Made by a program: the position numbers and the translations under genes. Below the pieces are notes generated by a model that saw nothing but the letters and a program-made list of their open reading frames with translations, did not search any database and was not told the DNA's origin. 64,000 bases of DNA from Eubacteriaceae bacterium. Lineage in GTDB: Bacteria > Bacillota > Clostridia > Lachnospirales > Lachnospiraceae. This document shows positions 18,633 to 28,327 of the stretch, one piece after another. Each line of letters begins with the position of its first letter. Positions within the stretch are counted from its first letter, which is position 1. The stretch spans positions 62,001 through 126,000 of the forward strand of contig CAJTDQ010000004.1 of the NCBI GenBank assembly GCA_910574895.1, written 5' to 3'.

Positions 18633-19478
18633 ATGAGTAAAGTAATGGCAGTTATCTTAAATTATAATACCCTGGAGGACAGCATTAAATGTTCAGAATT
18701 ATTAAGAAAACAGGATTATAAAGACTTAGAAATTGTAATTGTAGATAATGGTTCGACAGATGGAAAAAATAATTATTTAATAAAATATGGTGAAGAAAAT
18801 GGCGTGCATATTATTCTAAATAAAAAAAACGGAGGGTTCTCTGCTGGTAATAATATCGGGTTGAGAAAAGCAGAAGAAAGACAATGCAAATATGCTTTGA
18901 TTATTAATCCGGATGTTGAAATTCATGATGTAAATTATATATCAAAGGCAGTTGATAAAATGGAAGAAGATAGTTCCATTGCCGTACTTGGAACAGATGT
19001 GGTTAATGCCAGGGGGCAGCATCAAAATCCTATGAGAGAAATTTCTTTTTTGGAAGAAAGTTTTTTATTAATTGAACTTATTAAAAATAAGTTGTCAAAA
19101 AATATTCCATATGTAGTAAAAAGAAAAAGAAGTGGATATTGTGAAAAAGTATCAGGGTGCTGTTTTTTTGTAGATATGGGTTTTATAAAAGAAATCGGTT
19201 TTTTGGATGAGAATGTATTTTTATATTGTGAAGAACCTATTCTAGCTAAAGCAGTTCAAAAATCCAAGCGTAATATTTATTACCTTAAAGAGAAACAGGC
19301 ATTTCATAATCATATAGAATCGAAAAAAGGAAATTCAAAAAAGAGATTAGACATGTTTTTAGAAAGCCGGCTGTATTATTTGGACAAGTATAGTGGATAT
19401 TGCGGAATGAAATTAAAAATGGTAAAGAAATCAAGAAAAAAACAGAATGCTTTTTTTAATAAGAAGCATAGAGGATAG
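18633..19478 (+). CDS. GT2-family glycosyltransferase (rhamnosyltransferase-like)
   Basis: The 281-residue GT-A enzyme shows AVILNYNTLEDSIKC at the N-terminus, IVIVDNGSTDG at about 35-45, GGFSAGNNIGLRKA at about 70-83 and the NPDVEI donor motif near 97. This pattern matches the rhamnosyltransferase-like branch of GT2. The end is short and basic. The ribosome site is weak. Confidence 0.83.
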   Translation: MSKVMAVILNYNTLEDSIKCSELLRKQDYKDLEIVIVDNGSTDGKNNYLIKYGEENGVHIILNKKNGGFSAGNNIGLRKAEERQCKYALIINPDVEIHDVNYISKAVDKMEEDSSIAVLGTDVVNARGQHQNPMREISFLEESFLLIELIKNKLSKNIPYVVKRKRSGYCEKVSGCCFFVDMGFIKEIGFLDENVFLYCEEPILAKAVQKSKRNIYYLKEKQAFHNHIESKKGNSKKRLDMFLESRLYYLDKYSGYCGMKLKMVKKSRKKQNAFFNKKHRG

Positions 19479-19480
19479 TT

Positions 19481-20755
19481 ATGGTAGATGTTTATAGTTT
19501 TAAAGTAAAAATTAGCTTAACGGGTATAAAGACAATATATTGGCCTATTGTATTACTAATGATGGCGAGATATTTTGGCTTGTCTGAAAAAATAATATTT
19601 TTTATTGTTACGGCTGCGGTTATTTACATAATGGGAATCAGCAAAAAAATTGTTGTTCCAAACGTTAATGGTTTATGGATTTATAGCATTATGATTATTT
19701 TTTCAGGGTGCATGGGATTTATACTGAATGGAACAAGGAATTTAGCAAGAGACATATTTTATGTTCTTCCTACAATTGTTTTTATAATTTTAGGATATTA
19801 TCTTGAGAGATTTAATGATAAGCAAAGATTTTCAATGATTAATACTATGATTGTTTATGGTGGTCTTATTTCATTTATGTCGTTTCTAAAAGCATTGTCT
19901 TCTGTTGAAGCGTTGACCGGTTTTGATGCAATGAGATCCTGTTTTGGAAAAAATAATATTTATGAAGTTTGTGTTGTTTTTGCGGTTTTCTTCTTTAAAA
20001 AAATTATCAGCAAAGAGGTTTGTGTTTCTAAATGGCTTGACAGAGTGTTGGGATTCTTTATGGCTGTCCAAATTACATTATGTTTGGGAAGAATAGCTAT
20101 AATACAAACTGGTGCTTCTATTATTATGCTATTTATATTTTCGATGATAAAAGATAAGCAGCGCAAGGATAATTTAAAGAAGATGGTTACGTTTTTACTC
20201 GTAGTCTGTATAGGTGTATTTATCTTAAGTAAAGTTATGCCCCAGTCTACGTGGGATCAGTTAATGGATAAGTTTAATTCTTCAGCAGAGGAGATTAATA
20301 GCAGTCAAACATTTGATTCGACAGAAGATGCAATGGAGAACTGGCGTGGATATGAGATAGAACAGGCAAAAAAACAGTGGGAAAATAATAATGTATTGTT
20401 TGAAATAATTGGAGAGGGACTCGGAAAAGGTGTGGAGATTGCATATGTGCCATATACATGGTCAAATGTTGTTGTTTCCGGTGAGATTCCGTTATTACAT
20501 AATGGGTATTATACATTATTGCCAAAAGCCGGAATAGTTGGTGTATGTGCGTTAATCTGGCTTTTCTTATCTAATATTTTGATGATTGTAAAAAAAGATA
20601 AAAAATATACAGACATGGTCATAATACTTGCAGCTATAACGATAGGTTTGATGATAAACACATATGTAGTAAGAGGACCGATATCTCAGATTCCACCAAT
20701 TTCGTGGGCGCTGCTTTTAGGTACAATTAATTATAAAGTAAGGAGAACAGGATGA
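19481..20755 (+). CDS. Wzy-like O-antigen/capsule polymerase
   Basis: The 424-residue protein is almost wholly hydrophobic with about ten membrane segments. A large hydrophilic loop at about 255-345 lies before the last segments, as in Wzy/O-antigen ligase proteins. Wzy links lipid-carried repeat units on the outer face of the membrane. There are no family-wide catalytic motifs, so the call rests on topology and on its place among GT, pyruvyl transferase and flippase genes. It overlaps the next gene by four bases. Confidence 0.7.
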   Translation: MVDVYSFKVKISLTGIKTIYWPIVLLMMARYFGLSEKIIFFIVTAAVIYIMGISKKIVVPNVNGLWIYSIMIIFSGCMGFILNGTRNLARDIFYVLPTIVFIILGYYLERFNDKQRFSMINTMIVYGGLISFMSFLKALSSVEALTGFDAMRSCFGKNNIYEVCVVFAVFFFKKIISKEVCVSKWLDRVLGFFMAVQITLCLGRIAIIQTGASIIMLFIFSMIKDKQRKDNLKKMVTFLLVVCIGVFILSKVMPQSTWDQLMDKFNSSAEEINSSQTFDSTEDAMENWRGYEIEQAKKQWENNNVLFEIIGEGLGKGVEIAYVPYTWSNVVVSGEIPLLHNGYYTLLPKAGIVGVCALIWLFLSNILMIVKKDKKYTDMVIILAAITIGLMINTYVVRGPISQIPPISWALLLGTINYKVRRTG

Positions 20756-21903
20756 AAACGATTGGATTATTTGGATTGACATTTCAAAGTGGAAACAAAG
20801 GGTGTTCAGCTCTTGCATATTCGTTTTTAGAAATATTAAATAAGTGTGTGAAGGAAGAGATGCAGATTATAGTATTCTCGTACTTACAAAATGAGAAAAT
20901 TGTTGGATATGAAGAAAAACTAAATATTGAGATTCGCCCATTTTCGTTAAATGGTATAAAAAATATTAAAAATTTAAATGCTCAGATAAAGAATTGTGAT
21001 ATTGTATTTGATTTTACTGAGGGAGATAGTTTTTCGGATATATATGGAATAAAAAGAGCAGTAAAAGTCTCATTGACAAAAGAGATGACTATAAGAAATA
21101 ATGTACCTTTAGTATTAGGACCTCAAACCTATGGACCATATTATAATTTATTTATAAAAAAATGGGCAAAAAGAATAGTAAAAAAATCTTATTATGCGTG
21201 TGCGAGAGATATGACTTCCTCAGAGCGGATGGAGAAGATTACAAAAAAGAAAATGGATTATTATACAGATATTGCTTTTGTATTACCTGCTGATGATAAA
21301 AATCATCAGATGAGTAATAGAAAAAAAATAGGAATTAATGTCTCAGGTCTGCTAATGAATGGTGGTTATACAGGAGATAATCAGTTTGGATTAAAGGTAG
21401 ATTACAGACAGTACATAGAAGGATTAATAGAACGAATTCTTGAGGAGGAAGATTGTGAGATTCATTTAATTCCGCATGTTATTTCCGCGGTATATGATAG
21501 TGTGGAAAATGATTTTAAGGCATGTAATATTTTAAAGGAAAAATATCCTCAGGTTATAGTAGCTCCTCCTTTCGATACACCAATGGAAGCCAAAAGATAC
21601 ATGTCTGAGATGGATGTGTTTTCAGGTGCTAGAATGCATGCTACAATTGGTGCATTTTCAATGAAAGTTCCTACGATTCCGTTTTCATATAGCACCAAAT
21701 TTGAGGGTTTATTTAATAGCTTAGAATATGATTATGTAATACATGGAAAAACGATGTCTACAAAAGAAGCTGTTGATAAAACAATAGAATTTATTGAAAA
21801 TAAAAATGAGTTAATTGCGAAACAGCAAATATCTATTGAACTCATAGACAAGAAACTTAATGCATTGTATAAAAAAATAACAAAAATATTAGAGACAATT
21901 TAA
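20752..21903 (+). CDS. Polysaccharide pyruvyl transferase family protein (copy 1)
   Basis: Family members transfer pyruvate from phosphoenolpyruvate to form ketals on polymer sugars. The 383-residue protein shows the N-terminal FQSGNKGCSALAYSFLEIL signature. Its C-terminal donor region is SGARMHATIGAFSMKVPTIPFSYSTKF, typical of pfam04230. An ATGA overlap couples it to the polymerase. A second member lies at 48097-49251. Confidence 0.88.
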   Translation: MKTIGLFGLTFQSGNKGCSALAYSFLEILNKCVKEEMQIIVFSYLQNEKIVGYEEKLNIEIRPFSLNGIKNIKNLNAQIKNCDIVFDFTEGDSFSDIYGIKRAVKVSLTKEMTIRNNVPLVLGPQTYGPYYNLFIKKWAKRIVKKSYYACARDMTSSERMEKITKKKMDYYTDIAFVLPADDKNHQMSNRKKIGINVSGLLMNGGYTGDNQFGLKVDYRQYIEGLIERILEEEDCEIHLIPHVISAVYDSVENDFKACNILKEKYPQVIVAPPFDTPMEAKRYMSEMDVFSGARMHATIGAFSMKVPTIPFSYSTKFEGLFNSLEYDYVIHGKTMSTKEAVDKTIEFIENKNELIAKQQISIELIDKKLNALYKKITKILETI

Positions 21904-21953
21904 AATATGTTTCATGTATAGGTAATTCTAATTAGAACATTAGGAGACAGTTT

Positions 21954-23516
21954 ATGAAGATAAATAGAACGAAAAATGCATCAAAAAATATATTTTTTGG
22001 CGGTATTTTGAAATTATATCAAATTGTAATACCATTTATTTTACGTACAGCAATGATAAGATATTTAGGTATGGAATATATAGGACTCAACAGTTTGTTT
22101 ATTTCTATATTGTCAGTGCTTAATTTAGCCGAACTTGGGGTTGGAAGTGCTATGGTGTTTAGTATGTACAAACCTATTGCAGAAGATGACGAGGTTACTA
22201 TTTGTGCATTAATGCGGTTATATAAAATATATTATCGTATCATTGGATTGGTCATTTTATTAATAGGATTGTTTTTAACACCTGCAATACCAAAGTTGAT
22301 AACAGGAACTGTGCCACTGGGGATTAATGTATATATCTTATATTGGCTAAATTTAGGCGCAACAGTATTGTCATATTGGTTGTTTGGATATAAAACATGT
22401 TTATTAACAGCACATCAGAGAACCTATGTGTCCAGCAGAACCTTGCTTTGTACGAATAGCGTGCAATATATTTTACAGTTTCTGGCATTGGCGTTGTTCA
22501 GGAATTATTATTACTATTTGTTTATTGCTTTGTTTTTACAAGCGGTAAGCAATGTTGTAAGTGCGGTTATTGTAGATAAAATGTTTCCAAACTATCATCC
22601 AAAGGGTAAACTTGATAAGGATGTTGTGAAACAGATTAATCAGAGAGTAAGAGATTTGTTTACAAATAAAATTGGAAATGTACTTTTAAATTCTGCGGAT
22701 TCTATTGTGATATCGGCTTTTTTAGGATTGTCAAGTTTGGCGGTATATAATAATTATTATTATGTTATAAATTGTGTAATGGGGTTTATTACAATATTTT
22801 ATAATTCCATTACTGCGGGTATTGGTAATAGCATTCTAACAGAAACAAAGGAAAAAAATTATGCAGATTTTAAAACATTCCAGTTTATTGTATTTTGGAT
22901 AGTGGCATTTTGTGGAAGTTGTTTATTGTGCTTGTATCAACCGTTTATGAAATTGTGGATTGGTGATTCTAAATATGTTTTGCCATTTACAATGGTGATT
23001 TTATTTTGTGTTTATTTTTTAAGTTTGCAGATGATAAGAGCATTAGAAACATACAAAGATGCGGGAGGAATATGGCACGAGGACAGGTTCCGGCCTTTAA
23101 TTGCAGCCATCGTTAATCTGGTAATTAATTTGATTTTGGTTCGTCATATAGGCCTGTATGGAATCATAATCTCTACAATATTGGCATCACTATTTGTAAA
23201 TGTTCCTTGGTTGATTCATAATGTATTTACTAATATATTTAGGCGGGGATGCTTGGAACAGATTTTTAAAATGTTGGAATATATTTTAATAGATTCAGTT
23301 ATTGTTACAGTCACATTTATTTTATGCGGTTTTATTAAAGGAGAGGGATATTTAGCGTTTGTCATAAAGATGTTTATTTGTGTTATTGCATCAAATGCGA
23401 TGATAATTTTGATACATTTTAAAAGACTCGAATTTAAGGAAGCAATACAAATAATGTGGCGGATGGTTCCGGATAGACTGAGAAAAGGAAAAGGAAAAGG
23501 AAACAGAGAGATGTAG
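21954..23516 (+). CDS. Wzx-type oligosaccharide flippase (copy 1)
   Basis: The 520-residue MATE-like membrane protein has about 12-14 segments and the typical N-terminal run NIFFGGILKLYQIVIPFILRT followed by GMEYIGLNSLF. It would flip the lipid-linked repeat unit across the membrane. The C-terminus is a basic tail encoded by three AAAAGG repeats (about 23483-23500), which overlap sequence read in another frame into the next gene. GGAG stands before the ATG. Confidence 0.9.
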   Translation: MKINRTKNASKNIFFGGILKLYQIVIPFILRTAMIRYLGMEYIGLNSLFISILSVLNLAELGVGSAMVFSMYKPIAEDDEVTICALMRLYKIYYRIIGLVILLIGLFLTPAIPKLITGTVPLGINVYILYWLNLGATVLSYWLFGYKTCLLTAHQRTYVSSRTLLCTNSVQYILQFLALALFRNYYYYLFIALFLQAVSNVVSAVIVDKMFPNYHPKGKLDKDVVKQINQRVRDLFTNKIGNVLLNSADSIVISAFLGLSSLAVYNNYYYVINCVMGFITIFYNSITAGIGNSILTETKEKNYADFKTFQFIVFWIVAFCGSCLLCLYQPFMKLWIGDSKYVLPFTMVILFCVYFLSLQMIRALETYKDAGGIWHEDRFRPLIAAIVNLVINLILVRHIGLYGIIISTILASLFVNVPWLIHNVFTNIFRRGCLEQIFKMLEYILIDSVIVTVTFILCGFIKGEGYLAFVIKMFICVIASNAMIILIHFKRLEFKEAIQIMWRMVPDRLRKGKGKGNREM

Positions 23517-23527
23517 TAATAGATATA

Positions 23528-24628
23528 ATGAAGGGACTTGCAATTTTAATAATTGTTCTTTGGCATGCAGACAGTCCCTTTGGTCAGTACTTAAAGCCAT
23601 TTCATGTAGGTGTTTTTTTTATGATAAGCGGGTATTTGGTAAATGATTATTTTACCCAGAATATAAAAGGGATTGGACAGTTGTCTGTCAAACGTTTAAA
23701 AAGCTTGATTATTCCTTTTATATTTTTTAATGCTGTTTGTCTTTTTTTGAATAATATGTTTATAAAATTACATATTTATATAAGCCCTGTAGAGTTGAAT
23801 GGATTGTCTAAGGCAGACCATACAGTAAAAAATATGTATAGTCTTAAATCTATTTTTTCACGATCTTTGAATGTAGTATTTAATGGAGGCGCCGGCGGAC
23901 TGGCAGGAGCTACATGGTTTTTAAAAGCATTGTTTTTTATTGTGATGATTAGTGCAGCTTTACATTTTATCGTATCTAAAATTGCTGATAAAAATAAGAG
24001 GAATATAATAATTATTGTTATGGCATTTATTTTTTTATTGGCAGGATTTTATTTGTCACAGAAAAATTGCATGCTTATGATAGGAATAGTATGTACGAAC
24101 CTGATATTATATGAAATAGGTTATATGATTTGTGTATATAAAAAAAATAATGAAATTTTGGCAGGAAATATTTGGACCAGAATTATTATTGTGTTAATTT
24201 GTATTGCAGTAGTATTTGTAAGCAGGCATTATGGCAATATTTCTTATGCAAATAATGAGTACCATAATCCGCTTATCTTAATTCTATCAGCGTGTGCCGG
24301 ATGGGTGTTAATATTAAACCTAGCCATGATAATAAGGAAAAATGCATCTATTACAAAAGTTATGTCGTATGTTGGGAGGAATACACTACCAATATTATGT
24401 ATGCATTTTTTTGCATTTAAGTTTGTTACTCTTTTTCAGATTTGGTTTTACAAGGATTCTGTTTTAGAATTATCATCATTTCCTGTGTTTCGAAGTGGAG
24501 GAATATGGTGGATCGTTTATGCTGCAGTAGGAATTGTTATTCCGTTAGGAATAAATGTACTTTACCAAAAATGTAAATATTGTTTTGTGAATTTAGTCAA
24601 GGAGAAAGGAATAAATAGTGATGAGTAA
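23528..24628 (+). CDS. Acyltransferase-3 family membrane protein (start uncertain)
   Basis: The 366-residue protein (from the only in-frame ATG) is an integral membrane O-acyltransferase of the OafA/NodX type, with about ten segments and the N-terminal KGLAILIIVLWHADSP motif holding the conserved His. Such enzymes O-acetylate polymer sugars. The conserved ID..KG stretch begins upstream of the ATG: the in-frame codons before it read DVVIDI, but no ATG, GTG or TTG occurs back to a stop at 23474. The true start may be non-standard or a frameshift product. Confidence 0.8.
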   Translation: MKGLAILIIVLWHADSPFGQYLKPFHVGVFFMISGYLVNDYFTQNIKGIGQLSVKRLKSLIIPFIFFNAVCLFLNNMFIKLHIYISPVELNGLSKADHTVKNMYSLKSIFSRSLNVVFNGGAGGLAGATWFLKALFFIVMISAALHFIVSKIADKNKRNIIIIVMAFIFLLAGFYLSQKNCMLMIGIVCTNLILYEIGYMICVYKKNNEILAGNIWTRIIIVLICIAVVFVSRHYGNISYANNEYHNPLILILSACAGWVLILNLAMIIRKNASITKVMSYVGRNTLPILCMHFFAFKFVTLFQIWFYKDSVLELSSFPVFRSGGIWWIVYAAVGIVIPLGINVLYQKCKYCFVNLVKEKGINSDE

Positions 24629-25589
24629 GGTTAAAAAATATCTTCAGGAAATATGGCATCAGTATAAGACAATAAAGATTTTGAAAGAACAGGTAAAAAC
24701 GTATATGCGTTGTTCTGAAAAAATTGTTGACCCGCAGATAAAAGTGGAGAGAGCGGATTATGTTTTGGCAGTAGCGGTGCATAGTATTGAAAAAGGATTA
24801 GGATATAAGGATATTAAAGAAGGTTTTGGCGAGGCAAAAGCGAGACGAATATGCAAACTAATGGAGAATTATTTGCTGAATGGTTTTCCAGAGGAGCGTT
24901 TCGGATTTAAAGAGGCTTATGCCTTGATGGCTCGTTATATTGAGTATAAAAAAAGTGTGAACGAAAATATTGAGGATATTGAAACATGGTTTGAGAAAAT
25001 TAAAAGCATGTGTACTGTTGATATGAGTTTAAATAAATATCAGGCAGGTGGAGTTATATATTCTAAAGAAGAAATTAGATGTGATAATCCAGACGAAATA
25101 ATTGCATTTAAAAAGAAATGCCATAGTATTAGAAATTATTTAGATATAGAGGTAAAAGAAGAGGATATTAAAAGTGCACTTAAATTGGCAAATTTATATC
25201 CATCAGCATGTAACAGACAGCCTGTTTCATGTTATTATACATTGGACAAGGATGAAATTAAAACAGTAGATAGTATTATTCCGGGAAATGTGCCTATAAG
25301 AGGAACAACGCCAAACTATTTAGTAGTAACTGCTAAAATGTCCCACTTTAGTGTAGATGAATATAACCAATGGTATATTAATGGCGGTATTTATTTAGGA
25401 TATTTAAGAGAAGCCTTATGTATTCACAATATTGGTAATTGTATTTACCAATGGAAGTTTAATGAAGATGAATCAAAAGTCAGGGGAATCTATAATATTC
25501 CGGAGAATGAAGTTATTATTGCATTTGTAGGGATAGGATATTATGATGAGAAAAGCTATTGTATAGCAGCACAGAGAAAAGGAAATTAA
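24621..25589 (+). CDS. Nitroreductase-family protein with N-terminal extension
   Basis: The 322-residue protein has a helical N-terminal part (about 1-165, with VHSIEKGLGY). The rest resembles flavin-dependent nitroreductases: SIRNYLDIEVKEEDIKSAL, PSACNRQPV and a C-terminal IAFVGIGYYDE. GGAGAAAGGA sits before ATG 24621; the start overlaps the acyltransferase by eight bases. FMN-dependent redox chemistry is the family role. What it does in a polysaccharide locus is unknown; a change to a polymer or lipid substituent is possible. Confidence 0.75.
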   Translation: MSKVKKYLQEIWHQYKTIKILKEQVKTYMRCSEKIVDPQIKVERADYVLAVAVHSIEKGLGYKDIKEGFGEAKARRICKLMENYLLNGFPEERFGFKEAYALMARYIEYKKSVNENIEDIETWFEKIKSMCTVDMSLNKYQAGGVIYSKEEIRCDNPDEIIAFKKKCHSIRNYLDIEVKEEDIKSALKLANLYPSACNRQPVSCYYTLDKDEIKTVDSIIPGNVPIRGTTPNYLVVTAKMSHFSVDEYNQWYINGGIYLGYLREALCIHNIGNCIYQWKFNEDESKVRGIYNIPENEVIIAFVGIGYYDEKSYCIAAQRKGN

Positions 25590-25597
25590 AGATATTT

Positions 25598-26581
25598 ATG
25601 AAAAAATATTATCTTATATCTCCAGGAAGTTTGACAAGTAAACAAATGCTGAGAGATTTAGAGACATATAAAAAAGACAATTTTTCTTATAAGAAAGAAC
25701 CAATTATATGCAAAAATAAATTTGTCAGAAAAGCGTTACAGTTATATTTTAGAATAAATATAAAGGTTAATCTGCCTTTAAAATGTATCTGGCATAGGTT
25801 TTTTACTTTATCTCATATTGATTTGAGCAAGGACGAAAATTATATAATATTGGGAAATGGCATATTTAACTATTATGACAGTGCATGGCTAAATAAGTTA
25901 AAGAAAAAGTATAATGTTCACTATATATTATATTATATTGATCCGATATCCGGGCTCATGTCAAAATACATGAAAGATAATATTGAACAATTAGATAAAG
26001 ATTATACATTTACATTCGATTATGAAGATTCAAGAAGAATCGATGCAATACATACTATGTGTCTGTATAGCAAGAGAGATGTTCCCATAGTGGAAAAAGT
26101 AAAGAAAAACAGTGTTTATTTTGTAGGAATGAATAAGAAAAACAGGGTAGAAATCATTCATGAAATATGGGATAAGTTACAAAGTGGTGGAATTAAATGT
26201 GATTTTAATATTGTAGGTGTTGATAAAGACATCCAGATAAAGGAAGATATACATTATAATAATATGCAGACATATGATGAAATATTGGAACATATTCAAT
26301 CATATGAGTGTATTTTAGAGGTACTTCAGCCGGGACAATCTGGAGTGACATTAAGATATTATGAGGCTGTACTTTATAACAAAAAACTTATAACTAACAA
26401 TCAGCTTGTTAAGAAATTACCTTTTTATGATAGTAAGTATATTCAAGTATTTGATAACATTGAAGATATAGACATAAACTGGATAAAAAAGAAAGAAAAG
26501 ATTGACTATAAATATCAGAATGAGTTTTCTCCAATAAATTTTATGAAGAAAATCGAAGAACTTACAGATGATGGAAGATAA
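25598..26581 (+). CDS. Unrecognised protein, paralogue of the product of 47088-48095
   Basis: I do not recognise this 327-residue family. The C-terminal third is shared with the product of 47088-48095: both carry G-T-L-R-x-Y-E-A-x-x-Y-N-K-x-L-x-T-N-N and later D-x-x-W-I-K-K-K-E-K-x-x-Y. An 'EA....K.L.TNN' arrangement in a Rossmann-like C-terminal half is reminiscent of GT-B glycosyltransferases, but no signature is clear. No membrane segments. The ATG at 25598 matches the natural N-terminus KKYYLIS; a longer frame from 25559 would overlap the previous gene. Confidence 0.6.
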   Translation: MKKYYLISPGSLTSKQMLRDLETYKKDNFSYKKEPIICKNKFVRKALQLYFRINIKVNLPLKCIWHRFFTLSHIDLSKDENYIILGNGIFNYYDSAWLNKLKKKYNVHYILYYIDPISGLMSKYMKDNIEQLDKDYTFTFDYEDSRRIDAIHTMCLYSKRDVPIVEKVKKNSVYFVGMNKKNRVEIIHEIWDKLQSGGIKCDFNIVGVDKDIQIKEDIHYNNMQTYDEILEHIQSYECILEVLQPGQSGVTLRYYEAVLYNKKLITNNQLVKKLPFYDSKYIQVFDNIEDIDINWIKKKEKIDYKYQNEFSPINFMKKIEELTDDGR

Positions 26582-26596
26582 GAGAGTGACCATACG

Positions 26597-27136
26597 ATGG
26601 AAATATGTTATGTAAATCAAATAGGGGATAAATTATTAATCAATATATTTCAAATGTTTACAACAGTTATTCAGGCTTTGCCGGCAGGAGTACTGGTGGC
26701 AGTTATTGCATTTCTTATTATAAAGGTTTTCGAAAAAATTAAAGGAATTCGTATAAAAAGAATCAAACAAAGAGATGTGATAATATTAGCAGCATATTTA
26801 ATGATCTTATTTGATATAACAATTTTCAGCAGAAAAATTGGAAGTGTTAATGTTATTGATTTGATACCATTTAATACACCGGGAGGAATTAGATATATAA
26901 TATTATATGCTTTAGCCAATGGTGTAATGTTTATTCCTTTTGGGATTTTAGCACCAAAGACTGTGGGGGCTTTACAAAGCACAAAGAGATGTCTGGCTTT
27001 AGGTTTCTTGGTAAGCTTATTGATTGAACTTATTCAACTGTTTCTAAAGTGCGGGGTGGTACAAACAGAAGATGTTATGATGAATATGATTGGGATAGAA
27101 ACAGGATATTGGATATACACGAAATGGATAAAATAA
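26597..27136 (+). CDS. VanZ-like membrane protein
   Basis: The 179-residue protein has about five membrane segments and the VanZ-like pattern ILFDITIFSR, then NVIDLIPFNTPGG, NGVMFIPFGILAPK and LLIELIQLF...TEDVMMNMIG. VanZ-like proteins are common in Firmicute surface-polymer loci, and their reaction is unknown. There are no vancomycin-resistance genes nearby, so antibiotic resistance should not be inferred. Confidence 0.85.
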   Translation: MEICYVNQIGDKLLINIFQMFTTVIQALPAGVLVAVIAFLIIKVFEKIKGIRIKRIKQRDVIILAAYLMILFDITIFSRKIGSVNVIDLIPFNTPGGIRYIILYALANGVMFIPFGILAPKTVGALQSTKRCLALGFLVSLLIELIQLFLKCGVVQTEDVMMNMIGIETGYWIYTKWIK

Positions 27137-27196
27137 ACGATTAAAAAAGACATAAAGGTATAGTAATTGATATGAAAGTACAAGACAAGGTGGAGT

Positions 27197-28327
27197 ATGT
27201 TTGAGAGAGATTTATTAGATAAATTGTTTGTATATGATCAAAATGGTAAAGATTATATCTGTTTTACTCACAGTGATAAAGTATGGATAATTCCGGAAGA
27301 CAATTATGAACCTGCACTAGAGATGTATCAACCATCTACAATAAAAGGAAAGGCATTAAAGTCCTGTATAAGATTTTGTTGCAGAAGCAAAGTTGGTTTA
27401 GGAAAGGTTGGTGTTTATAGAAGAAAATTATCTTTTCACTCCCAGATACGTTTATATTTGAAAAGTATTGTAAATGAGGAAGATATATATATAGCAGCAT
27501 ATATGGGCGATACAACTACAAAACAAAATAATAAAGTGACACTTCAAATATATAACAATCAGAAAATCTTATGTTATGGGAAAATAACAAAGGAACCGGA
27601 AGTTATGGAAAATTTCTCAAGGGAAATTGATGGATTAAAATTTTTGGAGGAAAAAGGTATTAATAATATTCCGAAGGTCTTGGGGGAAAGGGAATTTGGA
27701 GATTTAAAAATTTTTGTACAATCAACAAACAAACCTTTAGGGCAGCCGGTTCGATTGGAATTTGGCAGAAAGCAGATTGAATTTATTCATAATATTGTGA
27801 AAAAAACGCAGTTCCATGTAAGATATGAATTATCTGAATTTTATATATTAGTTCAATATTTAAAAGATAATGCAATGAAATTAGGAAAGACTGCAGAAAA
27901 AATAATTTTTTCTGCAGTAAAATGGATTGAAACATATGCAGAAGAGAAAGGTCTGCCCGTCGCATTTTGTCATGGAGATTATACTCCGTGGAATGTTTAT
28001 TATCAGAATGGGGAGCTAAACAGTTTCGATTTTGAGTATTGTTTAAGAATGATGCCTGCTTATATTGATGTTTTTCATTATTTAACACAATTATCAATCT
28101 TGGGGAAAAGTAATGATTCCAGTGAAACGATAAAATTATATGAAAGCTATCAGGGAATATTGGAAGAATATATGTCAGATACAGATGTTATATATGGTTG
28201 TTATCTATTATATATTATAGGATTTTATTATCACAGAACTGATGGTGACTGTAAACGGATTGGGAAACAATTGGAGATTTGGTTAGAGTTACTGGAGTAT
28301 TTGTTAAAAGAAAATGAAAGGATATGA
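27197..28327 (+). CDS. APH/choline-kinase-like phosphotransferase
   Basis: In the 376-residue protein the C-terminal half has the kinase-like catalytic loop AFCHGDYTPWNVYY (near 255-268) and NSFDFEYC as the DFG-like metal-binding segment. This is the APH/choline kinase superfamily. The first ~110 residues are an extension without recognised motifs. AAGGTGGAG precedes the ATG. It overlaps glf by four bases. A substrate in polymer decoration (for example a choline- or glycerol-like group) is more plausible than an aminoglycoside in this setting; that is inference. Confidence 0.75.
   Translation: MFERDLLDKLFVYDQNGKDYICFTHSDKVWIIPEDNYEPALEMYQPSTIKGKALKSCIRFCCRSKVGLGKVGVYRRKLSFHSQIRLYLKSIVNEEDIYIAAYMGDTTTKQNNKVTLQIYNNQKILCYGKITKEPEVMENFSREIDGLKFLEEKGINNIPKVLGEREFGDLKIFVQSTNKPLGQPVRLEFGRKQIEFIHNIVKKTQFHVRYELSEFYILVQYLKDNAMKLGKTAEKIIFSAVKWIETYAEEKGLPVAFCHGDYTPWNVYYQNGELNSFDFEYCLRMMPAYIDVFHYLTQLSILGKSNDSSETIKLYESYQGILEEYMSDTDVIYGCYLLYIIGFYYHRTDGDCKRIGKQLEIWLELLEYLLKENERI

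Noticed and set aside
26597-27136. Teicoplanin resistance (vanZ)
   Set aside because: VanZ-like proteins are widespread in surface-polymer loci, and no other van genes occur in the window.
27197-28327. Aminoglycoside resistance gene
   Set aside because: Only superfamily-level kinase motifs are present, and the gene is embedded and overlapping in a polysaccharide operon.
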